Positions 51,551 to 61,300 of a DNA stretch of 64,000 nt are shown here, piece by piece. Both the position numbers and the translations under genes were made by a program. Under the pieces are notes generated by a model, which saw only the letters and a list, made by a program, of their open reading frames with translations, was not told the DNA's origin and did no database searches. The DNA is from an uncultured Prevotellaceae bacterium (lineage in GTDB: Bacteria > Bacteroidota > Bacteroidia > Bacteroidales > Bacteroidaceae): the NCBI GenBank assembly GCA_947169245.1, contig CAMVPA010000015.1, positions 1 through 64,000 on the forward strand, read 5' to 3'. Each line of letters starts with the position of its first letter. The stretch's first letter is position 1.

Positions 51551-52756
51551 TCACTTCAGCTCGAAGCGCTGGACGTTGCCAGTCTTGACATCGCGCCCCA
51601 GGAGGAAGCGGTCGATGAAGGCCTGCACCTCAGGGAACTGGCGCTCGGGCAGCTGGCAGTGGCCATGACCGCCGAGGATGCTCCAGTCCATGCGGTCGCC
51701 GATGCCGAAGCGCTCCCACACCTTCTTGGCGGCCTGGGCCGACACGAGCATCGAGGGGTCGGCCAGCCACTCGTAGTCGGGATTGCCGAGCAGCAGGAGG
51801 GCACGCGGACAGACCAGCGCACAGAGCTCGTGCTGGTCGTAGGGCAGACGGTAGACGCTGTCGCCGTGGAAGTTCAGCTTCTGGCTCTCCTGGAACCAGT
51901 GGTAGTCGGTCTTGTCGAGGTCCTCGAGGTTCTTGCCTTCGAGTGTCAGCTCATGGGACTTACGCCACGAGGCAGCACCGCCACCACCAGGCTCCTGGGC
52001 GATGGTCAGACAGATGCGCTCGTCGAAGGCGCCGCAGTAGAGGGCCATCTTGCCAGCATAGGAGCAGCCGCTGACGCCAATGCGCTTGGTGTCAATCTTC
52101 GTCACCTCAGGACCAAGCTGCTGCAGACCGTCGATGAGACGGCTCAGGCCCCACGCCCACATGCTGTAGGCGCCGTTGTCCTTGAGCTGGGGATAAAGGC
52201 GGTCGAAGTCGTGCTCGCCACGCTCGTGGTGACGGCCGAACTGTCCGTAGTCGTTGACCTGCTTCTCGTGGAAGTTCATGATGGCGATGGGACGGTTGTC
52301 GAAGAGCTGGCGCGGCAGCGACAGCATGCTGGTGCCAATCATCAGTGCATAGGGCGGCTGCCCCTCCTTCGGGTAGCGTATCTCTGACTGCAAGCGGAGC
52401 GTGCGACCACCAACAGTGACATAGACGATGAGGGTGTCGCCCTGCATGCGTGCCACCACCTGACCGTTGTCAACGGCGGGCTTCGTGCCGATGCCGTAGT
52501 GCTGAATCATGTGGCTGATGTCGCTGCGGCGGTGCGACCAGTCGGCGAAGCTCTTGACACCCTCGAGTGCGTCGGGCAGCTCGCGGATGACGGGTAGTTT
52601 GTCGATGGTGGGCATCGCAGGTGCCTTGAACTGCGCTCCCGTGTTCTCAACCTGATAGACGAGGGGCACTCGATTGTTGGATGTTTGCTTCTGGCCATTG
52701 GCTGTTTCAAACATGGCCAAGGCGAGTAACGTACTGATGATTAGGGTCTTGTTCAT
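51551..52756 (-). CDS. CE15 glucuronoyl esterase
   Basis: 401 residues with signal peptide (1-21). CE15 blocks: GVSGCSYAGK (Ser232), AFDERICLTIAQEPGGGG (Glu255), HELCALVCPRALLLLGNPDY and GGHGHCQLP (His366 likely catalytic). The enzymes split ester bonds between 4-O-methylglucuronic acid on xylan and lignin alcohols, freeing xylan for GH115. Co-transcribed 9 bases after GH8. The residue after the nucleophile Ser is Tyr instead of the usual Arg of GCSRxGK, which may alter substrate binding. Otherwise length and order are normal. Confidence 0.9.
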   Translation of the reverse strand: MNKTLIISTLLALAMFETANGQKQTSNNRVPLVYQVENTGAQFKAPAMPTIDKLPVIRELPDALEGVKSFADWSHRRSDISHMIQHYGIGTKPAVDNGQVVARMQGDTLIVYVTVGGRTLRLQSEIRYPKEGQPPYALMIGTSMLSLPRQLFDNRPIAIMNFHEKQVNDYGQFGRHHERGEHDFDRLYPQLKDNGAYSMWAWGLSRLIDGLQQLGPEVTKIDTKRIGVSGCSYAGKMALYCGAFDERICLTIAQEPGGGGAASWRKSHELTLEGKNLEDLDKTDYHWFQESQKLNFHGDSVYRLPYDQHELCALVCPRALLLLGNPDYEWLADPSMLVSAQAAKKVWERFGIGDRMDWSILGGHGHCQLPERQFPEVQAFIDRFLLGRDVKTGNVQRFELK

Positions 52757-52765
52757 AGGTTTGTA

Positions 52766-54124
52766 TTAATTAGCTGGGAAAATGACGCGGTAGTGTCCGC
52801 TAAGGTGCATGAAGGCGAAGAGGCGCAGCAGGCCGTCGTAGTAGGCGTCGAAGTAGCCGTCGTCGAAGGGCTCGTGCTTCATGTTCCACAGGTGATCGAC
52901 AAACTCCTTGCTCTTGTCGTGAGAGCAGAGCAGCGAAGCGGCAGCGACGGTAGAGACGAGGCCGATGCTGTGGCGCAGCTTGCGGAAGCCGCCGGCACCG
53001 AGTATCTCGTTGCCCTCGGGCAGTGTGCCGTCGGGACGGTACTGGTCGAGGAACTTGTCGACGCCCTGCGAGTAGAAGAAGTTCTGGATCTTCTCGCCAT
53101 ACTGGCGCTGCCACTCGGCGTCGGCACAGCTCCACTCGTAGTCGAGGGCGATATTCATTGGTACGCGCCACGAGTCGTAGCGGAAGTTGTTGTTGCCATT
53201 GCGGGGAGGAGCCTGCTGCGCACCACCTTGCTGCCCCTGCGCCCGGCGGGGGAAGCGGAAGCCTGCCATCTCGGAGCCGTCGTACTGGCACTGGTCGCCG
53301 TTCAGGCCTGTCTTCTCGTTGGTACACTTGTGCAAGAACTCGCGGCTCTTCTGGGCGCACTCGTTCCAGAAGTCGCTACGGCCATCGTCGCCCCACTTGG
53401 CCCACACCTCGTAGAAGGCGGGGATGTGGTAGCTGGGGTCGGTGAAGCCATTGCCGAAGCCGTCGGGCGTGAAGGTGATAAGCTTTGTCTCGGGGTCGAT
53501 GAGGAACTGCCGCTGCGGGCCCTGCTGACCACCGCCGAAGCCACCGAAACCAGCGGGACGGGGCTCGGGGGTGTACTCCTTGGGCTGTATGCAGTTCAGG
53601 ATGTGCTGGGCCTCAGCCTTGTAGTTGATGCCGGTATTGTCGCCCCAGCGGTTGGAGGCGAAGATGAGGGCGGTGATGAAGTAGAGCTCGCCGTCGCTGG
53701 CAGCACCTGCCGCGTTCTGCGTGCCGTCGGTCTTACAGCTCCAGGCGAAGTAGCCCTCGCGGCGACCCTCCTGGTGCTGCATGTACTTCTTGGCCCAGCG
53801 CCACAGACGGTCGAAGATATCCTTCTCGCCGAACTGCACAGCCACCATCAGACCATAGGACATGCCCTCGGTGCGGGCATCGTGGTTCTTGATATCGCTG
53901 ACGTAGCCCATGGAGTCGCCCACCTCGAAGTAGACCTTGTTAGGTCCGCGGAAGACGTCGTTGAACACCTCCTGGAGCTTAGCCTCAACAGCAGCGGGCT
54001 CGTAGCCCATCTCCACAAACACATTACGATACTGGCGGGTCTCGAAAGCTCCCCGCGTCAAGGGCGTCAGTGCCTGTGCGGCAACAGCGCACATCAGCAA
54101 GCCCAAAGTCAAGATTCTCTTCAT
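52766..54124 (-). CDS. GH8 reducing-end xylose-releasing exo-oligoxylanase
   Basis: 452 residues with signal peptide (1-18). GH8 (alpha/alpha)6 barrel motifs: TEGMSYGLMVAVQF with acid Glu86, ASDGELYFITAL with Asp144, YDSWRVPMNIALDYEW and HSIGLVSTVAAASLL. The gap to known Rex enzymes consists of two Gly/Gln-rich insertions: AGFGGFGGGQQGPQRQF (about 53505-53565) and RAQGQQGGAQQAPPRNGNNN (about 53170-53250). Rex enzymes remove xylose from the reducing end of oligosaccharides, complementing GH3. Operon leader for CE15; a TAACTTTG box lies 59 bases upstream. Confidence 0.9.
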   Translation of the reverse strand: MKRILTLGLLMCAVAAQALTPLTRGAFETRQYRNVFVEMGYEPAAVEAKLQEVFNDVFRGPNKVYFEVGDSMGYVSDIKNHDARTEGMSYGLMVAVQFGEKDIFDRLWRWAKKYMQHQEGRREGYFAWSCKTDGTQNAAGAASDGELYFITALIFASNRWGDNTGINYKAEAQHILNCIQPKEYTPEPRPAGFGGFGGGQQGPQRQFLIDPETKLITFTPDGFGNGFTDPSYHIPAFYEVWAKWGDDGRSDFWNECAQKSREFLHKCTNEKTGLNGDQCQYDGSEMAGFRFPRRAQGQQGGAQQAPPRNGNNNFRYDSWRVPMNIALDYEWSCADAEWQRQYGEKIQNFFYSQGVDKFLDQYRPDGTLPEGNEILGAGGFRKLRHSIGLVSTVAAASLLCSHDKSKEFVDHLWNMKHEPFDDGYFDAYYDGLLRLFAFMHLSGHYRVIFPAN

Positions 54125-54137
54125 GTCGGTCTAGTTT

Positions 54138-54161
54138 TCAATTATTCAATCTTTCAATTCT
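54138..54161. repeat. Octad array upstream of GH8
   Basis: TCAATTAT, TCAATCTT, TCAATTCT: three 8-base units in the GH8 leader. A similar octad run (CTTAATTG, CTTAATTG, CTCAATTG) lies at 31643-31666 between GH97 and GH98. Confidence 0.5.
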
Positions 54162-54183
54162 AATTCTACGGGAATTGTGTGTG

Positions 54184-54191
54184 CAAAGTTA
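54184..54191 (-). promoter_or_regulatory. Promoter -7 box (TAACTTTG) for GH8-CE15
   Basis: Reverse complement TAACTTTG, 59 bases before the GH8 ATG. Confidence 0.6.
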
Positions 54192-54299
54192 CAAAAGAAT
54201 GGGACAACGGGAGCCCCACAGACGTTTCAGATGTTTTAGTATATGTCACACACACGCAAAAAAAGAGGGACGCGTGACCATAAACTGCGAAAAATGACG

Positions 54300-54307
54300 T
54301 AACTTTG
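54300..54307 (+). promoter_or_regulatory. Promoter -7 box (TAACTTTG) for GH2
   Basis: TAACTTTG on the plus strand, 29 bases before the ATG at 54336. Confidence 0.65.
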
Positions 54308-54335
54308 TGCCATCAAAAACCTAAATGACTCAAAA

Positions 54336-57300
54336 ATGAACAACAAACTCATTCTCGTCGCGGCAGCCATTGCCTGCCTGGCGACAGCCCACGCCCAGAC
54401 CACCATCACGGGCAAGGAGTGGGACGACCCCCTGAAGACCAGTGTCAACCGCGAGACAGCACACACCCTGGCCATACCCATGGCCTCGGACGCCGACATC
54501 GCCCAGAACGACATAACGCTGTCGCCCTACTACCAGTCGCTCAACGGCACGTGGAAGTTCAAGTGGGTGGGTCTGCCCACCAGCATCAAGGCCGACTGGT
54601 GTGCCAAGGACTTCACCACCGACGGCTCGTGGGTCGACATCGACGTGCCCTCAAGCTGGCAGGTATGGGGCCTGAACCACAACAAGTCGTGGGACAAGCC
54701 GCTGTACTGCAACACGAGCTACCCCTTCTCGTACAACGAGTCGACCTACTCGGTGATGGCCGACCGCCCGGGCTGGTTCACCTACAAGGACAACATGAAG
54801 AACCCCGTGGGCACCTACCGCCGCACCTTCACCATCCCCGACAGCTGGAAGGGCCGCGACGTCTACGTGCGCTTCAACAGCGTAGGCCACGGCTACTACC
54901 TGTGGGTGAACGGACAGCGCATCGGCTACTCGGAGGACTCCTACCTGCCGTCGGAGTTCAAGATTACCGACCACCTCGTGGAGGGCGAGAACACCATCGC
55001 CCTGCAGGTGTACCGCTTCACCAGCGGCTCGTTCTTAGAGTGCCAGGACTACTGGCGACTGACGGGTATCCACCGCTCGTGTTTCCTGTGGTCGGCGCCG
55101 AAGAGCCAGATTCGCGACTACTTCTTCACCACCGACCTTACAGACAGCTACAAGAACGCCAAGGCTAATGTGAAGGTAATGATAGCCTCCCCCAACCCCT
55201 CCGAAGGAGGGGGGGCTTTCACGGTGGAGGCTCAAATAAAAGATGGTAGTACCGTCATAGCCACTAACTCCGCAACATTCACCCCTCCTTTGGAGGGGCA
55301 GGGGGAGGTCTCCCTTGACATGAACGTGACGGCGCCGAAGCTGTGGAGCGCTGAGACGCCCAACCTCTACGACCTCGTGCTGACGCTGAAGGACAGTCAG
55401 GGCAATGTCATTGACCGCCGCGGCTCGAAGGTGGGCTTCCGCGAGGTGGAGATACGCAAGAGCGACGGCGCCCTGCTCATCAACGGCCAGCGCATGGTGT
55501 TCCACGGTGTGAACCGCCACGACTTCTCGCCTGTCAACGGCCGCGCCATCACGCCCGAGGAGATTGAGCAGGACATCCTCTGCATGAAACGGCTGAACAT
55601 CAACGCCATTCGCACTTCCCACTACCCCAACGATCCCGTGTTCTACGACCTCTGCGACAAGTACGGCATGTACGTGCTGGCCGAGGCCAACGTCGAGTGT
55701 CACGGCAACTGGGGCCTGTCGTCGGTATCTCAGTTCAAGAACGCCATGGTGGAGCGCTCGCAGAACCACGTGCGCTGGATGCGTAACCACGTCTGTATCT
55801 TCATGTGGTCGTTCGGCAACGAGAGTGGCGGCGGCAATAACTTCTCTGCCGTACAAACGGCCATTAAGGCGCTGGACAAGACGCGACTGACCCACTACGA
55901 GGGCGGCAGCCAGTATGCCGACGTCACATCGTCGATGTACTGGGACTATAACGGTATCAAGGGAAAAGGCGAGTCGCAGAAAGACCGTCCGCACATCCAG
56001 TGCGAGAACTCGCACTCCATGGGCAACTCGATGGGTAACGTCCGCGAGATGTTCGACCTCTATGAGAAATACGCCTGTCTGACGGGTGAGTTCATCTGGG
56101 ACTTCAAGGACCAGGGACTGCTGACGAAGAGCAGCAACGGCAAGGAGTATTGGGCCTACGGCGGTGACTTCGGCGACAACCCCAACGACGGCAACTTCTG
56201 CATCAACGGTCTGGTGCACCCCGACTGGACGTGGACAGCCAAGTGCTATAACACGAAGAAAATCTACCAGCCACTGGAGTTCAAGGCCGTCAGCGGCAAA
56301 AACAATGTCTTCACCGTGAAGAACAAGCTGGCCTTCCTGCCGAGCAGCACCTACGACGTGAGCTACAGCGTCATGGACGAGGAAGGGAACATCCTCGGCA
56401 GCGCCACCATCACCGACGACGTGGCCGCCGGACAGTCGAAGAACATCACCATCGACAACCTCACCTCTCTCCTCTCACCTCTTACCTCTGACAAGGAGGC
56501 TTTCATCTACTTCTGCGCCAAGCAGCGCGAGAAGACCGCCTGGGCCGATGCCGGCTACGTGGTGGCCGAGGAGAAACTGCCCGTGAAGACGGCCACGAAG
56601 CCGATGAAGGATCTCTCCTTCGCCAGCGCCGAAGCACTGACGGTGGACGAGACGAACACCGCAGTCATCGTCAGCGGCACCAACTTCAAGGCCACCTTCA
56701 CCAAGAATAAAGGTACGCTCACGGGCTACACGTACGACGGCGTCTCCATGATGAGCAAGGCACTGCAGCTGAACGCCTTCCGTCTGCCCACCGACAACGA
56801 CGGCTCGAAGAAAGGCAGCTGGGACGGCATGGGACTGCCCAAGCTCAGCTCGACAGGCAAGGGCACGGGCACCACGGTGGCCAAGGCCGACGACGGCAAG
56901 ACCGTCACCGTCAGCATGACCAGCACCTACGGCAGCGGCTCAAACACGTTCAACGTCAACCTCAACTTCATCGTCTGTGCCGACGGCACCATGATGGTCA
57001 ACTCGTTCATCCGTCCCAACAACACCGGCGCCATCCTGCCAAAGCTCGGCTTCAAGCTGGAGATGCCGAAGGGCATGGAGCAGCTGACGTGGTTCGGACG
57101 CGGCCCGTGGGACAGCTATGTAGACCGCAAGGAGGCCTGTCTGCCGGCCATCTACAAGAGCACCGTCACCGACCAGTATGAGGAGTATATCCTGCCGCAG
57201 GAACACGGCACAAAACAGGAGGTGCGCTGGCTGTCGCTGACCAACGGCGAGGGACAGGGACTGCTCTTCGTGGCTCCCGACCAGATGGCGGCCTCAGCCG

Positions 57301-58334
57301 TACACTTCCGTCCTGAGGACAACTACACCGACAGCAATAACCGCTCGAAGCACACCTACCAGTTCAAGAGCTGCACCACGGCCGTTGTCAACCTCGACGC
57401 CGTCACCCGTGGTCTGGGCAACAACTCGTGCGGTCCCGACGTGATGGACAAGTACGAGCTGAAGAGCGCCAACACCGCCTTCCGCTTCTTCATCATCCCG
57501 CTGAAGGCCGGTGTCAAGGCTGCCGAGGCCGCCCGTGTGAACATGCCCGTCTGCCAGCCCGTCAGCGTGGAGCGCACCACGACAGGAAAGCTGAAGATGA
57601 CGACCCAGACGAAGAACGCCACCATCTGGTACAGCATCAACGGCGGCGACTACCAGAAGTACTCATCGGTGGTCACCAACAACGATGCCTGCACCGTCAC
57701 GGCCTACTGCACTGCCGACGGTCTGATGGAGAGTCCGAAGATGAGCTATGACTTCGACCTCTACCTCAGCAAGAGCGGCTGGAAGGTGGTGAGCGCCGAC
57801 AGCTATCAGGGCGGCAACGAAGCCAAGCTGGCCATCGACGGCAAGAACGACACCTTCTGGCACACGGCATGGGGCGCCAACGAGCCGAAGCACCCGCACC
57901 AGATTATCATTGACATGGCGAAGACCTACATGGTGACGGGCATCACCTACCTGGCACGTCAGGACGGCAACACCAACGGTATGGTGAAAGCCTACGAGGT
58001 CTACCTGAGCACCGACGGCAAGACGTGGGGCACAGCTGCCGTCAGCGGCGAGTTCAGCAACACCACAGCCACACAGGTGGCCAAGCTGAAGACGGCGACG
58101 GCAGCCCGCTACATGAAGTTCGTGGCGAAGAGCGAGGTCAAAGGCAACGCCTGGACCAGCGCCGCTGAAATCGGCATACAGGCACAGAGCGACGTGACGG
58201 CTATCCAGGGCCTCACCCCACCCCTCTCCCCAGGCGAGGGTTTCACCTATAATCTGCAGGGCCAACGACTGAGCGGCCCTGCAGATAAAGGGATATACAT
58301 TCAGAAAGGAAAGAAACTAATAAAGGGAGCCTGA
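54336..58334 (+). CDS. GH2 beta-galactosidase with C-terminal CBM32-like domain
   Basis: 1332 residues with signal peptide (1-20). LacZ-type order: sugar-binding jelly roll (YYLWVNGQRIGYSEDSYLPS), Ig-like domains, TIM barrel with acid/base Glu496 (FGNESGG) and nucleophile Glu557 (CENSHSMGNS), then the beta-galactosidase small chain (WFGRGPWDSYVDRKEA). Extra C-terminal regions: a chitobiase-type Ig strand (TIWYSINGGDYQKYSS), an F5/8-type CBM32 (about 1145-1290, GNEAKLAIDGKNDTFWHTAW) and the tail FTYNLQGQRLSGPADKGIYI. Four repeat inserts lie inside. Likely removes beta-galactose from complex xylan or galactan side chains. The stop codon is in the loop of the terminator. Confidence 0.93.
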   Translation: MNNKLILVAAAIACLATAHAQTTITGKEWDDPLKTSVNRETAHTLAIPMASDADIAQNDITLSPYYQSLNGTWKFKWVGLPTSIKADWCAKDFTTDGSWVDIDVPSSWQVWGLNHNKSWDKPLYCNTSYPFSYNESTYSVMADRPGWFTYKDNMKNPVGTYRRTFTIPDSWKGRDVYVRFNSVGHGYYLWVNGQRIGYSEDSYLPSEFKITDHLVEGENTIALQVYRFTSGSFLECQDYWRLTGIHRSCFLWSAPKSQIRDYFFTTDLTDSYKNAKANVKVMIASPNPSEGGGAFTVEAQIKDGSTVIATNSATFTPPLEGQGEVSLDMNVTAPKLWSAETPNLYDLVLTLKDSQGNVIDRRGSKVGFREVEIRKSDGALLINGQRMVFHGVNRHDFSPVNGRAITPEEIEQDILCMKRLNINAIRTSHYPNDPVFYDLCDKYGMYVLAEANVECHGNWGLSSVSQFKNAMVERSQNHVRWMRNHVCIFMWSFGNESGGGNNFSAVQTAIKALDKTRLTHYEGGSQYADVTSSMYWDYNGIKGKGESQKDRPHIQCENSHSMGNSMGNVREMFDLYEKYACLTGEFIWDFKDQGLLTKSSNGKEYWAYGGDFGDNPNDGNFCINGLVHPDWTWTAKCYNTKKIYQPLEFKAVSGKNNVFTVKNKLAFLPSSTYDVSYSVMDEEGNILGSATITDDVAAGQSKNITIDNLTSLLSPLTSDKEAFIYFCAKQREKTAWADAGYVVAEEKLPVKTATKPMKDLSFASAEALTVDETNTAVIVSGTNFKATFTKNKGTLTGYTYDGVSMMSKALQLNAFRLPTDNDGSKKGSWDGMGLPKLSSTGKGTGTTVAKADDGKTVTVSMTSTYGSGSNTFNVNLNFIVCADGTMMVNSFIRPNNTGAILPKLGFKLEMPKGMEQLTWFGRGPWDSYVDRKEACLPAIYKSTVTDQYEEYILPQEHGTKQEVRWLSLTNGEGQGLLFVAPDQMAASAVHFRPEDNYTDSNNRSKHTYQFKSCTTAVVNLDAVTRGLGNNSCGPDVMDKYELKSANTAFRFFIIPLKAGVKAAEAARVNMPVCQPVSVERTTTGKLKMTTQTKNATIWYSINGGDYQKYSSVVTNNDACTVTAYCTADGLMESPKMSYDFDLYLSKSGWKVVSADSYQGGNEAKLAIDGKNDTFWHTAWGANEPKHPHQIIIDMAKTYMVTGITYLARQDGNTNGMVKAYEVYLSTDGKTWGTAAVSGEFSNTTATQVAKLKTATAARYMKFVAKSEVKGNAWTSAAEIGIQAQSDVTAIQGLTPPLSPGEGFTYNLQGQRLSGPADKGIYIQKGKKLIKGA
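55186..55217. repeat. Palindromic insert encoding NPSEGG in GH2
   Basis: GCCTCCCCCAACCCCTCCGA then AGGAGGGGGG; peptide ASPNPSEGGGA. Third of three near-identical copies (GH3, GH97, GH2), same frame in each. Confidence 0.85.
55276..55312. repeat. Palindromic insert encoding PPLEGQGE in GH2
   Basis: CCCCTCCTTTGGAGGGG palindrome followed by CAGGGGGAGG; close to the reverse complement of the NPSEGG class. Separated from it by about 60 bases of normal domain sequence, as if the pair bracketed a segment. Confidence 0.75.
56461..56488. repeat. Heptad array in GH2
   Basis: TCACCTC, TCTCCTC, TCACCTC, TTACCTC, 28 bp; the reverse complement of the GAGGTGA/GAGGTAA units elsewhere. Peptide LTSLLSPLTSD. 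Confidence 0.8.
58210..58241. repeat. Palindromic insert encoding PPLSPGEG in GH2
   Basis: CCCCACCCCTCTCCCCAGGC then GAGGG; peptide LTPPLSPGEGF directly before the C-terminal tail. Confidence 0.65.
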
Positions 58335-58349
58335 CGGGCTCCCTTTATT
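58319..58349. terminator. Bidirectional terminator between convergent GH2 and GH5-GH43
   Basis: Stem AATAAAGGGAGCC / GGCTCCCTTTATT, 13 bp with a 5-base loop; the GH2 stop codon (58332-58334) lies in the loop. Confidence 0.8.
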
Positions 58350-58391
58350 GATTACAGCAAGTAAGTATTCTCCTTACTCCTTCATTCATTA

Positions 58392-61300
58392 CTACTTCAC
58401 CAGTATCTTCCTGCCCTCCATCAGATAGAGTCCTGCGGGCAGACCCTGAAGGGCGTCCTTGCGGCTGACGGCGCGACGTACCATGCGTCCCGACAGCGTA
58501 TAGACGTTGACGGTCTGGCGCTGCTGAGCCTCCCGCTGCCAAGCCACATCGACGATACCCGTGGTGGGATCTTCGGTGGTCAGCAACATGTCAGTGATGT
58601 AGAGGCTCTTATTGGCAGCAGTCGTCGTGAACGTCACCATGTTGATACTCTTCAGGTTGAGGGGCTTGCCCTTGTTGTTACCCATGGTGTACTTCAGCGT
58701 GTCGAGGCAAACGACGGTCTGGAAACCAGTCTCGGTCCGCACGGCATCGGCGGTGATGGGCACTTCGCAGCGGGCACCTTTCACGCTCTTGGTGATGTAG
58801 AAGTTGATGCTGTTGGAGCCCGTCGGCTTATACCTCTGGTTGATGACGAGGTAATGGAAGCCGCTGAAATCATGTTTAGCATCGTAGACCCAGCCCATCT
58901 GACTGTCCTTCGTCGTGAACTTGAACAGACCATATTCGGCCGACGTCGTCGAGGTGAACTTGTAGGTTCCCGTACCGGCCAAGTCAGTCTTGATGTACTG
59001 TGCATCCAAGGGGAAGTAGCCCGAACGTGCCGTGAAGGCGGTGTCGACCTGGTTGCCGAAGAGGTCGGTGAAGGTGGCGGTCACGCGTGTCTTGCCCTGA
59101 GAAAGGCCGGCCATCTGGCCGTTGCGGAACTCGACGACGCTCCCGTCCTCAGGCGTAAAGACGGTCTGGGCGGTGACAACCTCCGTGTGCTTGTCCTTAT
59201 AGGTTGCCGTGATGCCCGGCGAGCAGAAGCCGCCGATAAGGGCATCGAGCGTCTTCTTGGACGGCACAATCTTCGTCACCGTGAACATGTTCTCGTCGAG
59301 CGTGGTCTTCAGCTCGCCATACATGCCCTCCTCGTCGTACTCCTCCTCCGTAGAGAACCAGTCGAAGTCGGCGCTGCCGCCGGCTGTCTTCGTGGAGTAG
59401 CAGAAGAGTCCGAAGCGCGAGCCGACAAAGACCGAGAGGTTGAAGCTCTGCGACGTGTCGCCACCCAGCTTCTTCCACGTCTTGCCGTCGGTGGAGTAGT
59501 AGAACATCGCCTTGTTGTCGCCGTACTTGATGGCGCCACGCAGGTAGACGATGTTGTCGGTCAGCTCGACCTCCTTATAGGTCTCTTGCGGTGTGAAGTT
59601 GTCGCCAGGACTCTTGACGCCTTCCTTCCACCATACAATCTGACGCTTGCCGTCCTTCATCTCGACAGCAATGGCAGCATACGGATCCTGGAAGATACAG
59701 ATACCGGCACGGTCGCCCTCCTGCAGACGTGAGACATCCACACGGACGGTACCCTTGGTCGTCTTGCTGTTGTCGATGAAGATGCGCTGTGTCAGCATGT
59801 TACGAGCCTGATGCAGCTTGCTGACCACCGTAGCAGTCTTCAAGCGCAGCCATCCTTGGTGCTCAAAGAGGCTCCAGTTGTCGTTGTCGGGATTGTGGTT
59901 CCACTCCCACTGCATGCCGAGGGGATAGGAGCGGAAGTTGTCGGTAGTCGGCAGGCGCTTTGTCTGAGGATAGGCCTCGGCCGTGGCGGGCTTGTCAATC
60001 TGGTCGACAAAGGTCTTGTAGGGCACGCCGTTCTTACCCACGATGGGCCAACCGTCGACCCACTTGACTGGCTGCAGGTTGGGGAAACGGCCCAGGGCGC
60101 CGAGATCCTCCTGCATGATGGTCCACCAACTGCCGTTGACATCCTCGATGAGCGAACCCTGATGGATGGTGTTGACCTGGCCATTGATATTCTTTTCGAC
60201 GAGCATCTTCTCCTCATCATAAGGACCCATGGGGTTCTTCGAGCGGAAAGCAGCCTGACCCGAAGGCCAGCCACCGTATGTGGCGTAGATGTAATAGTAG
60301 TCGCCCTTCTTATAGAAGTGGCAGCCCTCCAGGCCGGAGCCCGGCTTCTGGATGACGGTCTTCTCCTGCTTGAGGTTGAAGTTCATGTCCAGCTCACAGA
60401 CAGAGATATTACCGTTGCCGCAGGCGATGTAGACCTTGCCATTGTCGAAGAGCATGCCTGGGTCGTAGTAGATGCGCGGAAGCTTCTTCTTCTGCCATGT
60501 GCCCTCGGGGTTAGTGGTTGAGAGAATGAAGCCACCGGCGTCGTTACCATTGATGAGCAGGTAGAACTTACCGTCAGCCTCATTGTACTTCATGGAGCAA
60601 GCCCACATGCCGCCGGCATAAGCACTCTGACCGTTCTTCAGATTGTAGTTGTCGGTGGTGGCGAGCTGTGTCAGCGGCTGACAGCAGTACTCCCAGTTAA
60701 CCATGTCCTTTGACTTGAGAATGGTAGCACCAGGGAAGAGACACATCGTTGTCGACACCATATAATAGGTATCGCCCACGCGGATGACATCGGGGTCGGG
60801 GAAGTCGGCACGCACGACGGGGTTCATGAACTTACCGTTGCCAAGGTCGCTGACGGGAGCCTCGTTGACATAGTCGGGCTTGGGATTATTGACCTTTGCA
60901 TACTCGGCATACCAGTCGAAGCAGGCCTTGCCGCAGGCCTCTTCCAGTCCGCCGAAAGCAGGTTCGGCGACGCCGGTCTTCAGCAGCTTGTCGATGTCGA
61001 AGAGGCAGGCTGAGCCCGAGAGGGTCATCGAGATGTTGCCATAGTGGTCATGCACGCCCTTGGTGATGGTGCCCCATACGGACGTGCGGCCTGTGGCCCA
61101 CGTACCATAGTTGGACTCCACCCAGTTGCCGTGTTCGTTGTAGTGGCCCGTACCCGGCTTCGTGGGACTCCAGTCAATCTCGGTGATGATGATGGGGTTG
61201 GTGTCGACCACCGGCACCTGATTGTGGAACTGGGTAATCTTACGTTGTGTGGCCGCCTTCACGTCGCTGGCTGACAGGTCCTTGTCGGCACAGCCATACC

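Noticed and set aside
53023..54163. Long plus-strand frames opposite GH8
   Set aside because: Low-complexity antisense translation of the GH8 gene; GH8 catalytic motifs on the other strand are intact.
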